Numbered from the stretch's first letter, positions 22,146 to 30,922 are shown. The stretch: 64,000 nucleotides of DNA from an uncultured Actinomycetes bacterium (GCA_946482365.1 CAMLQY010000002.1:163599-227598); one strand, 5' to 3'. Numbers and translations are program-made. The notes: generated by a model from the letters alone, not told the origin.

Positions 22146-23635
22146 GCGGGCTCGCGCTCGTCCGGTCGCTCGGCCTGTGCCGCCATCTCCTCGGGGGAGG
22201 GCATCGGCACCGGCTTCAGCACCGTCGCCGCGATCACGGTGGCGATCGCGACCAGGATCGCGCCGACGACGTAGGCGAGGTGGTAGCCGGAGTTGAGCGC
22301 CGCCAGCTGCCCGGCGCCGTCTGCGAGCTGGGCGTCGGTGCGCTCGGTCGCCAGCGTCGCCAGCACCGCCAGGCCGATCGCGCCGCCCACCTGCATGCTG
22401 GTGTTGACCAGGCCGGAGGCGAGGCCCGAGTCCTCCGGGGTCGCGCCCGACATCGCCAGCGTCATCAACGCCGGGAAGGCGGTGCCGACGCCGAGGCCGA
22501 CCATCAGCATCGGCGCCAGCAGGTCGGCCAGGTAGTCGCCCTCGACCGGCGTGCGGGCGAAGAGCAGCAGCCCGATGCCGACCATGATCACGCCGGGGAT
22601 CAGGGTCGTCTTCGGGCCGAAGCGCATGATCAGCTTTTCCGAGAAGCCGAGCGAGAGCGTGCCCATCACGATCGTCGCCGGCAGGAAGGCGAGCCCGACC
22701 TCGAGCGCGTCGTAGCCGAGGATCCGCTGCAGGTAGAGGGCGCCGAGGAAGAACATCCCGAACATGCCGGCGACGAGCAGCGCCTGGATCGTGTTGGCCC
22801 CGGCGACGTTGCGCGAGCGGAAGAGCCGCAGCGGCATCAGCGGGTTCTCGATCCGCGCCTGGCGGATGACGAAAGCGGCACCGAGGACGAACGAGATCGC
22901 GCTCAGCACGAGCGTCTGGGCCGAGCCCCAGCCGTGCTCGCTGATGCCGAGGATGGTGTAGACCCCAAGCATCAGCGAGCTGGTGATCAGCGCCGCGCCG
23001 GGGATGTCGGCGCCGGCCTTGAAGCCGATCCCGGGCCTCCCCTCGACCAGGCGCATCGCGCCGTAGGCGGTGGCGACCCCGATCGGCAGGTTGATGATGA
23101 AGATCCAGTGCCAGCTGATCGCCTGGGTCAGGGCGCCGCCAAGGAGCAGGCCGATCGAGCCGCCGGCCGAGGCGACGAAGCCGTAGACGCCGATCGCTTT
23201 CGCCTGCTCGCGCGGCTCGGGGAACAGGGTCACGATCATGCCGAGGATCACGGCCGAGGCGATCGCCCCGCCGACGCCGGCGAAGAAGCGGCCGCCGATC
23301 AGCATCGCCTGGTTCTCGGCGACGGCGCACAGAAGCGAGGCCGCGGTGAACACGCCGAGGCCGATCAGGAACATGCGCCGCTGCCCGAGCAGGTCGCCGA
23401 GACGGCCGGCCAGCAGCAGCAGGCCGCCGAAGGGGATCAGGTAGGCGTTGACCACCCAGGCGAGGCCGCTCTGGGAGAAGCCGAGGCTGTCCTGGATCGT
23501 CGGCAGGGCGACGTTGACGATGGTCACGTCGAGGACGATCATCAGCATCCCCGCGCAGAGGACGTACAGCGCGAGCCAGCGCTTGCGGTCGTCGACCCCC
23601 TCGATTGGTGTGCTGCTTGCGGTCTCGGCGGTCAT
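22130..23635 (-). CDS. MFS drug:H+ antiporter (DHA2, EmrB/QacA type)
   Basis: This 501-residue protein shows 14 hydrophobic helices. Motif C-like features include GLLLGGALTQAISWHWIFII, and motif A-like LAGRLGDLLGQRRMFLIG follows helix 2. MLMIVLDVTIVNVALPTIQ is the typical DHA2 first helix. It should export cationic or hydrophobic drugs using the proton gradient. GGAGG precedes ATG 23635. It is divergent from an HxlR regulator with a palindrome between them. Its tail overlaps the sigma gene by 16 nt. Confidence 0.92.
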   Translation of the reverse strand: MTAETASSTPIEGVDDRKRWLALYVLCAGMLMIVLDVTIVNVALPTIQDSLGFSQSGLAWVVNAYLIPFGGLLLLAGRLGDLLGQRRMFLIGLGVFTAASLLCAVAENQAMLIGGRFFAGVGGAIASAVILGMIVTLFPEPREQAKAIGVYGFVASAGGSIGLLLGGALTQAISWHWIFIINLPIGVATAYGAMRLVEGRPGIGFKAGADIPGAALITSSLMLGVYTILGISEHGWGSAQTLVLSAISFVLGAAFVIRQARIENPLMPLRLFRSRNVAGANTIQALLVAGMFGMFFLGALYLQRILGYDALEVGLAFLPATIVMGTLSLGFSEKLIMRFGPKTTLIPGVIMVGIGLLLFARTPVEGDYLADLLAPMLMVGLGVGTAFPALMTLAMSGATPEDSGLASGLVNTSMQVGGAIGLAVLATLATERTDAQLADGAGQLAALNSGYHLAYVVGAILVAIATVIAATVLKPVPMPSPEEMAAQAERPDEREPAYSEA

Positions 23636-23698
23636 CGCCCGACCTCCTTCGTCATCGCTTGCCCGGCTTGTCGCACCCTAGCAAAGAGTTCAGAAAAA

Positions 23699-23738
23699 CA
23701 ACTACCCAGTTGCAAATTTGTATCACTGCGCTTAACAT
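23699..23738. promoter_or_regulatory. Operator and leaderless promoter of the HxlR-MFS pair
   Basis: CAACT-accc-AGTTG (23699-23712) is a perfect 5-bp inverted repeat. It overlaps TTGCAA (23710-23715), the -35 of the HxlR gene, which is followed by a 17-bp spacer and TAACAT (23733-23738), 6 nt before ATG 23745. On the other strand the palindrome lies 17 bp from TAGGGT, a -10-like box for the MFS gene, so one bound dimer could control both. Confidence 0.6.
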
Positions 23739-23744
23739 TCGCCC

Positions 23745-24446
23745 ATGGCCAGCAAGCGCACCTACGGCGAGGCTTGCCGCTTCGCTCACGCCCTGGACGT
23801 CGTCGGAGAGCGCTGGTCGCTGCTGGTCATACGCGAGCTCCTGCTCGGCCCGAAGCGCTTCACGGACCTGCGCGCCGGCCTGCCGCATGCCAGCCCCAAC
23901 ATCCTGACAGAGCGCCTCCGCGACCTCGAGCAGGCGACGGTCGTGCGCAAGCGCAAGCTTCCCCCGCCGTACGGCTCGACCGTCTACGAGCTGACCGAGT
24001 GGGGCCGCGAGCTGGAGCCGATCGTGACCGAGCTGGGCGCCTGGGGGGCCCGCTCGCCGATCCCGCCCGATGCGCGCGAGATAGGCACCGACTCGATCGT
24101 CCTGGCCCTGCGCTCGCTCTTCGATCCCGAGGCGGCCACCGACCTGGAGGCGGCCTACGAGCTGCGGATCGGCGAGGAGAGCTTCCGCGTCGGCGTCGGC
24201 GGAGGGGAGCTCGACCTGGCACGCGGCCCAGCCGAGGACCCGGAGGCCACGATTGCCGCGCCGGACGCCGCCACCCTCGCCGCGATCCTCACCGGCCAGC
24301 TCCCCTTCGACGAGGCCTTCGCCTCCGACGCGATCGAGATCAAAGGCGGCAAGAAACTGGTCAAGCGCTTCCTCCGCCTCTTCCCTATGCCGGAGCCGTG
24401 TGAGTGCGAGGACGCGAAGGGGGTGAAGACCGAGATCCTGGTGTAG
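23745..24446 (+). CDS. HxlR-type winged-helix regulator with SCP2-like C-domain
   Basis: Residues 1 to about 105 form the HxlR DNA-binding domain (CRFAHALDVVGERWSLLVIR, GPKRFTDLRAGLPHASPNIL, wing PPPYGSTVYELTEWG). Residues about 120-225 resemble an SCP2 sterol-carrier fold (DSIVLALRSLFDPEA to ATLAAILTGQLPFDEAFAS), which could bind a hydrophobic inducer. It is divergent from the drug exporter, so repression of the exporter until a ligand binds is the simple model. Confidence 0.87.
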   Translation: MASKRTYGEACRFAHALDVVGERWSLLVIRELLLGPKRFTDLRAGLPHASPNILTERLRDLEQATVVRKRKLPPPYGSTVYELTEWGRELEPIVTELGAWGARSPIPPDAREIGTDSIVLALRSLFDPEAATDLEAAYELRIGEESFRVGVGGGELDLARGPAEDPEATIAAPDAATLAAILTGQLPFDEAFASDAIEIKGGKKLVKRFLRLFPMPEPCECEDAKGVKTEILV

Positions 24447-24566
24447 GCCATCGCACCTGCCAGAGCGGATGCGGACCGGTCGATCAGCACAGGATCAGAC
24501 CCTTGAAAAAGGCAGACCAAAAGGGGCCAGCTAGAAACTGGGCTGAAAACCTGCAATTCTTCCGAT

Positions 24567-24944
24567 GTGGAAACTCTAGCTTCCACCTCGGATGTCACCA
24601 TCCTGCAAGCGATCGCTGATCCGATCCGATACCGGATCATACGCCGGCTGATTGATTCGCCTGCTACGCAGAAGCAGCTTGCGGTTGAGCTGGAGCTCAA
24701 CTCGGGCACGCTCAGCAAGCACATGGCGCGGCTCTCTGGAGCCAATCTCGTCTGGCGGCAGCGCACCCACGCACCGTGGGAACTCCAGTTCCGTGAGGAC
24801 GTTTGGAAGCTGCTGCAGGGCTATACAAACCTGAAGAAGGAGATCTCGAAAGAACTTGCCGAGGCCGCTGCACGCGAGGATGCCGACCTCAATCGCGCCG
24901 GGATGCGCGATGCCAATGCCTCACTCCGCAAGGAGGGAACGTGA
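24567..24944 (+). CDS. ArsR-like winged-helix regulator
   Basis: This 125-residue protein reads TILQAIADPIRYRIIRRLID, then TQKQLAVELELNSGTLSKHM, then wing GANLVWRQRTHAPWELQF. No metal-site Cys is present. GTG 24567 is the only start giving the full first helix. It overlaps the downstream membrane-protein gene by GTGA, so the two act together. Confidence 0.78.
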   Translation: METLASTSDVTILQAIADPIRYRIIRRLIDSPATQKQLAVELELNSGTLSKHMARLSGANLVWRQRTHAPWELQFREDVWKLLQGYTNLKKEISKELAEAAAREDADLNRAGMRDANASLRKEGT

Positions 24945-25519
24945 CGAACGTGGAGGTGGGCGATCTGAGGCTGGGAAGGGTCAAGGGAGGCAGGGGGCAA
25001 AAGGTCCACTGGGGGATGCTCGGCGTCGCAACGCTGCCGCTTGGGGTTTTGATCGCGGGGGTCCATTTGCCAGAGATTGCCACCATCGCCATGGCGATTT
25101 TCGGTGCCGCGCTTGTTCTTCTTTCCCTTGGCATTCCTCAGGGCATATCCCGCAGGGCGGGTAGCGCTGTCGGTAGTTATCTGCACAGCGTCACCAAGGA
25201 CCATCAGATTCGCGAGGCGAGTGAGCTATGCAGAGATGCAGCCGCTGTGGTTGGGACGTTGCTCGCAACAGTCCAGCCGGTCGGCATTTGGCCAGGTCTT
25301 TCGATGTGGGTGGAAAAGCGTCGCGTACTCGCCACCTACAAGCGGCAGCATCGCCCATCAGTACTGCACGCAATTGAGTTTGGAATCAACGCCGGTGCTG
25401 GCGACACCGGCACAGGGACGCTCGCCCTCGCCGAACGCCCGCAAGACATCGCCGATCTCAATGCTCTGCATGCCGGATTGTTGGGGATGGTCGTGGCCCT
25501 GAGCCTCAACGGCGCGTAG
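24941..25519 (+). CDS. Hypothetical membrane protein coupled to ArsR
   Basis: This 192-residue protein has two adjacent hydrophobic helices near the N-terminus (GMLGVATLPLGVLIAGV and IATIAMAIFGAALVLLSLG). A soluble C-terminal region of about 120 residues follows (DHQIREASELCRDAAAVVG to RPQDIADLNALHAGLLGMV). I recognise no family. GTG 24941 overlaps the ArsR stop and has AAGGAGG upstream, so it is translated with its regulator. Confidence 0.65.
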   Translation: MTNVEVGDLRLGRVKGGRGQKVHWGMLGVATLPLGVLIAGVHLPEIATIAMAIFGAALVLLSLGIPQGISRRAGSAVGSYLHSVTKDHQIREASELCRDAAAVVGTLLATVQPVGIWPGLSMWVEKRRVLATYKRQHRPSVLHAIEFGINAGAGDTGTGTLALAERPQDIADLNALHAGLLGMVVALSLNGA

Positions 25520-25584
25520 GAGATCCGCCGGTCGGAACTGTGGCGGGCGGACGCCTGGCGCGTAGCCGTACAGACCCAACGGAA

Positions 25585-25860
25585 TCAGGCGGCGTCGTCG
25601 AGCCGGTCGAGCACGCTCAGGACCGCTCGCGTGTTCGCCTGGATCTGCCTGGTCCCTTCCTGGAGCTGCTTCCGGCCTTCCTCCATCTCGGCGATCACGG
25701 CCGTGTAGACCTTCTCGTTGCGGAGGAGGATCTCGCGGTTGAACTCCCGAAACTCCTCGTCCCGCTTGCGGGACTCCTCATCGCGCTTCTCCAGGTAGAG
25801 AGTGAACTCCTCATGCTGGGTGCGGATCAGCTCGCGGAGGGTTTGGCGCCGGTAGAGCAC
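25585..25860 (-). CDS. Small coiled-coil protein
   Basis: This protein of about 91 residues is almost all coiled coil: LRELIRTQHEEFTLYLEKRD, ESRKRDEEFREFNREILLRN and EGRKQLQEGTRQIQANTRAV. GTG 25860 starts at the domain; a frame to 25938 adds unrelated residues. No family is recognised. It lies in a gap between an accessory ArsR unit and the TetR cluster. Confidence 0.55.
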   Translation of the reverse strand: MLYRRQTLRELIRTQHEEFTLYLEKRDEESRKRDEEFREFNREILLRNEKVYTAVIAEMEEGRKQLQEGTRQIQANTRAVLSVLDRLDDAA

Positions 25861-25951
25861 GAAACGTATTGTCGCAGGAGATTCCGCGCCTGTGATGCGT
25901 GAATCGTCGCTGAAGGGACAATCTTGTGACGCGCGCATGGCGCGCCCGAGC

Positions 25952-27310
25952 TCAGTCCTTCTCGTGGGCGATCTTGGCGGCTTCCTTGCTGCCCAGGTAA
26001 GGCGTCAGGGTGAACTCGACCAAGTCGGGGAGGAGCTCTTCCAGCTCCTCCGTCCTGTCGGCGATGATGCGGCGAGAGATCAGCGAGACCATGCCTCCCA
26101 CCAGGGCCTCCTCGGTGGTCGGCGAAAGGCGGGCGAGGACCTCGGGCGGACGGCCCTCGCGACCGCTCTGGAAGTAAGGGACGAAGTTTTTGATCGCAGC
26201 GTCGTAGCGCTCGACGACGACCGGGCCGGCGACCAGGGCCTCGACCATGCAGAGGCGGGCGAGGTGGGGCTCGGAGGCGAGGAAGGCGAGCATCGCCGCG
26301 ATCCCGGCGCGCACGGCGTGCGGCCAGTCCTCGGCCCCCTCGAAGCCGTCCGAGACACGCTCGATCAGCTCTGCCATCACCATGTCGTAGGCGGCGACGA
26401 AGCACTCGTCCTTGCTGGAGAAGTGCTCGTAGAAGGTGCGGCGGGAAACGGCGGCGTGCCTGGTGATATGGGCGATCGTCGTGCCGGAGTAGCCGTTTTC
26501 GGCAATCGCCTCCGCGATGCCGGCGACGAGGCGCTCGCGCTGGTTGTGGACGACGAACTCCCGTGGCAGGCCGTGCCGCCCCGGCGGCAGGCGCGAGAGC
26601 TCGGGCGGGTAGTCGTCGGCGCTCGTAGCACTGTCGGACTTGGGCGTGGGGGTGCGCTTGGCCACGTCCCGACGATATCGCGCTGGAGGGTCGAACCCCC
26701 TGCCCAGCTCGGCCATCGCGGCCTCGAGGCCCAGGTAGGGCATCACGGCGGCCGACATCAGCTGCGGCACCAAGGCGGGCAGCTCGTCGCCGCGACCCTG
26801 CACGATCCTCGAGTAGACCTGCCCGTAGGCCGACCCCGCCAGCGCCTCCGCGGTCGTGTGCGGAACGGACTCGGGGTCCTCCATCTCGTTGCGGCCGGCG
26901 TCGATCAGGGAGGCGATCACCCGCATCGTCATGTCGCGGCGGGCGCGGGCGGCGTCACCGGCCGCCAGCACCTCGACCGAGAAGGTGGCTCGGGTGGGAT
27001 CGTCGCGCAGCGATTCGACCACCTCGCAGGCGACCGCGCGCAACTTGTCGGGCCAGCGCTCGTGACTGTTGTAGGCCGCCAGCATCGTCTGCATGCAGGT
27101 CTCGTTCATCTCCTGCCAGGCAGTGAGGAAGCAGTCGTACTTGCTGCGGAAATGCCGGTCGAAGGCGGGCCGGTCGAGACCGGCGCTCTCGAGGATCGTC
27201 TCGACTGTGGTCTCGGCGTAACCGCGCTCGGCGGCGATCTCGACCAGCGCAGCGAGAATGCGCTCGCGCTCGGGCCCGGCGGTGCGCTCGCGTGTCTCTA
27301 CGTCGAGCAC
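25952..27310 (-). CDS. Tandem fusion of two TetR-family regulators
   Basis: This 452-residue protein contains two complete TetR units. Unit 1 (about residues 10-205) has the helix-turn-helix RILAALVEIAAERGYAETTV, with ESAGLDRPAFDRHFRSKYDC. Unit 2 (about 235-445) has LPREFVVHNQRERLVAGIAE and HAAVSRRTFYEHFSSKDECF. TetR proteins are usually single units of about 200 residues acting as dimers, so this could be a covalent pseudo-dimer with unequal binding sites. It lies 33 nt after the TetR gene at 27344 on the same strand. Confidence 0.88.
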   Translation of the reverse strand: MLDVETRERTAGPERERILAALVEIAAERGYAETTVETILESAGLDRPAFDRHFRSKYDCFLTAWQEMNETCMQTMLAAYNSHERWPDKLRAVACEVVESLRDDPTRATFSVEVLAAGDAARARRDMTMRVIASLIDAGRNEMEDPESVPHTTAEALAGSAYGQVYSRIVQGRGDELPALVPQLMSAAVMPYLGLEAAMAELGRGFDPPARYRRDVAKRTPTPKSDSATSADDYPPELSRLPPGRHGLPREFVVHNQRERLVAGIAEAIAENGYSGTTIAHITRHAAVSRRTFYEHFSSKDECFVAAYDMVMAELIERVSDGFEGAEDWPHAVRAGIAAMLAFLASEPHLARLCMVEALVAGPVVVERYDAAIKNFVPYFQSGREGRPPEVLARLSPTTEEALVGGMVSLISRRIIADRTEELEELLPDLVEFTLTPYLGSKEAAKIAHEKD

Positions 27311-27343
27311 TAGCGCACGGGTCCCCCGATCCCCGCCATTGGC

Positions 27344-28018
27344 TCAGCCTGTCGTCGTGGGCGCTTCGGCCGATGTCCGCTTGGCCGCCTCGGCGCCGAG
27401 ATAGGGAGTGAGCGAGAACTCCACCAGCTCCGGCAGCAGATCCTCGATCTTCTCGGCCTGCCCCATGATGATGCGCTGGTAGAGGATCCAGAAGATCCCT
27501 CCGACGATCGTCTCCTCCAGGGTGTCCGGCAGGTCCTCGCCCTTCGGTGAGACCTTGCGGCCCATCCGGAACAGCGGCACGAAGGCCTGGATCGAGCGCT
27601 CGTAGCGCTCGACCGCGGCCGGGCCCGCGGAGAGCGCCTCGACGATGCAGGTGCGAGCGAGCGCCGACTCGCCGGCGACGTAGTGGAGGAAGGCCGCGAG
27701 GCCGGCGTTGACTCGGGCGGGCCAGCTGTCCACCTTGCTGGCCGCGTCGACGACCCGCCGCAGGGCCTCGGTGACCGCGTACTCCGAGGCGGCAAGGAAG
27801 CAGTCCTCCTTCGAGGAGAAGTTCTCGTAGAAAGTGTTGCGGGCGATCCCCGCCCGGCTCACGATGTCGGCGACGGTGACGGCCCGGTAGCCCTTCGCGA
27901 CGGTCTCCTCGGCAAGGGCAGCGATGATCCGGGCGCGTTGATGCTGGGTGATGAACTCCCGGGACAGCGGATGCCGTCCCGGTGGCATCCTGGTCGCCTG
28001 AGGAGCGCGTTCGGCCAC
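27344..28018 (-). CDS. TetR-family regulator
   Basis: This 224-residue protein has an N-terminal MPPGRHPLSREFITQHQRAR followed by the helix-turn-helix (ADIVSRAGIARNTFYENFSS) and a helical ligand domain. GTG 28018 is preferred because TTGGAA, a 17-bp spacer and TACCCT end 7 nt upstream. It leads an operon with the tandem TetR gene and is divergent from the TetR gene at 28137. Confidence 0.88.
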   Translation of the reverse strand: MAERAPQATRMPPGRHPLSREFITQHQRARIIAALAEETVAKGYRAVTVADIVSRAGIARNTFYENFSSKEDCFLAASEYAVTEALRRVVDAASKVDSWPARVNAGLAAFLHYVAGESALARTCIVEALSAGPAAVERYERSIQAFVPLFRMGRKVSPKGEDLPDTLEETIVGGIFWILYQRIIMGQAEKIEDLLPELVEFSLTPYLGAEAAKRTSAEAPTTTG

Positions 28019-28025
28019 GAAAGCC

Positions 28026-28054
28026 AGGGTACCCACAGCAGTTCCTCATTCCAA
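28026..28054 (-). promoter_or_regulatory. Leaderless promoter of the TetR gene at 28018
   Basis: On the minus strand TTGGAA (28054-28049), 17 bp and TACCCT (28031-28026) lie 7 nt before GTG 28018. Confidence 0.5.
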
Positions 28055-28136
28055 GCTGGACGTATCGGCCGAATACCGTTACAGTACCGAGGCCCAGACA
28101 AGCGATTCCCTTGATCGAGAAGAGAAAGGATTCGAA

Positions 28137-28829
28137 ATGGGAGAGCAGGCCGCAACCAAGGTCCTGGCAGGGGCTGAGGAGGCCGGCGCGATGGGGCAAG
28201 GGCCTCCCCACGCTTCCACACTCAAGCTGGTGATTTCACCGAAGCGCGAAAGGATCCTGGAGGGGATGCTCCACTCGGTCGGGTCGAACGGCTACGACGC
28301 CACGTCCGTGCGCACGGTCCTCGACTCGACCGGGCTCTACAGGCAGGCCTTCTATGACCTCTTCCCCGACAAGGACGCCTGTTACCTGGAGGCTTTCGAC
28401 TTCGGCGTGGCGCGGCTGGAAGGGATGGTGCAGGCGGCCGCAGCCACCGAGAAGACCTGGCAGGGGAAGTTGCGCGCAGGCCTTGGTGCCCTGCTGCAGG
28501 CACTCGACGGCGAGCCCGATCTCGGCCGCGCCCTGATCGTCGAGGTCCATGCGGCAGGGCCCAAGGCGCTCGAGAAACGCTCGCGGGCGATGAAACGGAT
28601 CACCGATTTCATCGACTCGGCGCGCGCTTCGGCTGACGAGGGAGAGTCACCGCCGCCGATCGCGCCGGAGGGCATCGTCGCCGGGATCCACGCGGTCGTC
28701 CACGCCCGGCTGGCGACGGGGACGAACGACGGCTTCCGCGAGCTGCTGCCCGAGTTCATGTACTTCGCGGTGCTGCCCTACTTCGGCGCCGAGCTCGCCG
28801 AGCAGGAGATGCAGGCAGCGAGAGCCTGA
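28137..28829 (+). CDS. TetR-family regulator
   Basis: This 230-residue protein carries a 30-residue N-terminal extension. The helix-turn-helix follows (RERILEGMLHSVGSNGYDAT, LDSTGLYRQAFYDLFPDKDA), then a helical ligand domain. GAAAGGA precedes ATG 28137. It is divergent from the TetR operon to its left and convergent with the sugar dehydrogenase gene to its right. Confidence 0.87.
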   Translation: MGEQAATKVLAGAEEAGAMGQGPPHASTLKLVISPKRERILEGMLHSVGSNGYDATSVRTVLDSTGLYRQAFYDLFPDKDACYLEAFDFGVARLEGMVQAAAATEKTWQGKLRAGLGALLQALDGEPDLGRALIVEVHAAGPKALEKRSRAMKRITDFIDSARASADEGESPPPIAPEGIVAGIHAVVHARLATGTNDGFRELLPEFMYFAVLPYFGAELAEQEMQAARA

Positions 28830-28904
28830 CCAGGTTCTCCGCGTGCGCGATTGGCGAGCGCAGGGGTTACGAGTCAGGCTCTACAACCTGACCAGGTTCT
28901 CCGC
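28821..28904. repeat. Direct and inverted repeats at a convergent junction
   Basis: CCTGACCAGGTTCTCCGC occurs at 28825-28842 and 28887-28904; the second copy encodes the last residues of the dehydrogenase. AGAGCCTGAC (28821-28830) and GTCAGGCTCT (28873-28882) form a 10-bp inverted repeat across the same gap, which may act as a terminator. Confidence 0.6.
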
Positions 28905-30128
28905 CTCGATTCCCCGGGTTACGCCGCGGAAATCGACCACCAGCGAGGCGGCGGACACCACGTCCTCGTAGTCGAGGCTGGGATGGGCCGTGACTATGGC
29001 TGCCAGGTCGGCGGTGGCGAGCCCCTCGGCCAGGTCGACCGAGTCGAGGCCGAGGTCGGTGAGGTGGGGGACGTGCGGGTCGTGGTAGGAGACGTCGGCG
29101 CCGAGGCTGACCAGGCGCTTGGCGATCGTCAGCGCCGGCGACTCGCGGATGTCGCCCACCCCGGCCTTGTAGCTGACACCGAGGAGGAGGACCTTCGAGT
29201 CCATGACCGGCTTGCCCGCCTGGTTGAGGGCGCGCGCGATCCGCTCCACGCAGAAGGCCGGCTGGGTCTGGTTGACCTTGCCCGCGAGCTCGATGAACTC
29301 CGGGTAGAAGTCGTGCTCGCGGGCCTTGAAGGCGAGGTAGAACGGGTCGACGGGAAGGCAGTGCCCGCCCATCCCCGGGCCGGGATCGAAGCGCATGAAG
29401 CCGAAGGGCTTGGTCGAGGCTGCGTCGATCACCTCCCAGACGTCGATCTCGAGCCGGTCGCAGAGCTGCGCCAGCTCGTTGACGAGGGCGATGTTGACCG
29501 AGCGGAAGATGTTCTCCAGCAGCTTCGAGAGCTCCGCCGCCTCCGGCGTCGAGAGGACCACGACCTCATTGCAGATTCGCGAGTAGAGAGCCTCGGCGCG
29601 AGTCGAGCACGCCGGCGTGAGACCGCCGACGAGCTTCGGCGTGGTGCGGACGGTGTAGTCGGTGCGACCGGGGTCGATCCGCTCCGGAGAGAAGGCGAGG
29701 TTGAAGTCCCGGCCGGCGGAGAGCCCTGACTCCTCGAGGATCGGCAGCAGCCGCTCGCGGGTGGTGCCGGGGTAGGTCGTCGACTCGAGCACGACCAATT
29801 GCTCCGGCTGGAGAACCCCCGACAGCGCCGTCGCCGATTCGAGCATGTAGGTGAGGTCGGGCTCGCGCGAGCCCGTCAGCGGCGTGGGGACGCAGATCAC
29901 GATCGCTTCGCATGAGGCGAGATCCGCCTGGTTGGTGGTGGCCCGGAGGCGCTCGAGCAGGGGGGCGAGCGTGGCGTCGGGGATGTCCTCGACGTGGCTG
30001 CGGCCGGCGTTCAGGCCCTCGACCCTGCGCCCGTCGGTGTCGAACCCGACGACCTCGTCTCCGGCCTCGGCGAAAGCCACAGCCAACGGCAGGCCGACGT
30101 ATCCGAGACCGACTATCCCGATCTTCAT
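28881..30128 (-). CDS. UDP-sugar 6-dehydrogenase (WbpA/WecC type)
   Basis: This 415-residue protein has the Rossmann motif GIVGLGYVGLPLA at the N-terminus, catalytic Cys in GMGGHCLPVDPFYLAFKA and the substrate-binding region FSPERIDPGRTDY. The pattern fits UDP-N-acetylglucosamine or N-acetylmannosamine 6-dehydrogenases, which make uronic acids for surface polymers. It probably serves the polysaccharide locus downstream, although the TetR genes separate them. Confidence 0.9.
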   Translation of the reverse strand: MKIGIVGLGYVGLPLAVAFAEAGDEVVGFDTDGRRVEGLNAGRSHVEDIPDATLAPLLERLRATTNQADLASCEAIVICVPTPLTGSREPDLTYMLESATALSGVLQPEQLVVLESTTYPGTTRERLLPILEESGLSAGRDFNLAFSPERIDPGRTDYTVRTTPKLVGGLTPACSTRAEALYSRICNEVVVLSTPEAAELSKLLENIFRSVNIALVNELAQLCDRLEIDVWEVIDAASTKPFGFMRFDPGPGMGGHCLPVDPFYLAFKAREHDFYPEFIELAGKVNQTQPAFCVERIARALNQAGKPVMDSKVLLLGVSYKAGVGDIRESPALTIAKRLVSLGADVSYHDPHVPHLTDLGLDSVDLAEGLATADLAAIVTAHPSLDYEDVVSAASLVVDFRGVTRGIEAENLVRL

Positions 30129-30200
30129 TTCCGCAGTGTAGGCATTGAGAGGAGGCGGTTGGACGTTTCGGAGGCGCTGGGCGATCGGCTGTGAAACACG

Positions 30201-30230
30201 TTGGACACTCCGCCGTCGCTGCCCTACGCT
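30201..30230 (+). promoter_or_regulatory. Leaderless promoter of the TetR gene at 30237
   Basis: TTGGAC (30201-30206), an 18-bp spacer and TACGCT (30225-30230) end 6 nt before ATG 30237. Confidence 0.55.
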
Positions 30231-30236
30231 GACTGC

Positions 30237-30917
30237 ATGGATTCGTCATCGACTTCGAATCCAGAGCGCTTGCCGAGTGGTCGTCATGGCTTGCCCCGCG
30301 CCTACGTGGTTCGCTCCCAGCGCGAGCGGCTGCTCGAGGCGATGGTCCGCGTCGCCGCGGCCAAGGGCTACGAGGCGACCACGGTCACAGACGTGATCGA
30401 GGTCGCCGGCGTCTCCAGGGCCACCTTCTACGAGATGTTCGACGACAAGGCCGCCTGCTTCCTCGAGGCCTACGACGCCGTGATCGACGTCCTCGTCGCC
30501 CACGTCACCAGCGCCTTCGAGTCGGCCGCCGGCGAGCCCTGGCCCGAGCGGATCGCCGCCGGCCTCGGCGCCTTGGTCGAGCTGCTCGCCGCCGAGGCCG
30601 ACATCGCCCGGATGGCGATGGTCGAGGTGACCGCCGCCGGCGACGGGGCGCGAGCGCGCTACCGGGCCGCGCTCGCCCGCTTCACCCCGTTCCTCGAAGA
30701 GGGTCGCGAGTACTCCAGCCAGAGCGAGGAGCTGCCGGCCGACACCGCCCGCTTCGCGATTGGCGGCGCGACCTCGATGATCTTCGACGAGATCCGCGCC
30801 GGGCGGGGGCCCGAGCTGCGGCGGATCCTGCCCGACCTCGTCTTCGCCGTGCTGATGCCCTACCTCGGGCCGGAGGAAGCAGAGGACGAGATGCGGCGGG
30901 TGACGCGGGGGAGGTAG
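30237..30917 (+). CDS. TetR-family regulator
   Basis: This 226-residue protein has an N-terminal RLPSGRHGLPRAYVVRSQRE, which matches the second unit of the tandem TetR protein. The helix-turn-helix follows (VIEVAGVSRATFYEMFDDKA), then a helical ligand domain. ATG 30237 fits the leaderless promoter. It is divergent from the sugar dehydrogenase gene and may control it. Its stop lies 5 nt before a large inverted repeat. Confidence 0.88.
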   Translation: MDSSSTSNPERLPSGRHGLPRAYVVRSQRERLLEAMVRVAAAKGYEATTVTDVIEVAGVSRATFYEMFDDKAACFLEAYDAVIDVLVAHVTSAFESAAGEPWPERIAAGLGALVELLAAEADIARMAMVEVTAAGDGARARYRAALARFTPFLEEGREYSSQSEELPADTARFAIGGATSMIFDEIRAGRGPELRRILPDLVFAVLMPYLGPEEAEDEMRRVTRGR

Positions 30918-30922
30918 TGCGG

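Noticed and set aside
20703..23330. Very long minus-strand ORF of 875 codons.
   Set aside because: It is a high-GC shadow across the DGPF, sigma and MFS genes, with no recognisable domains.
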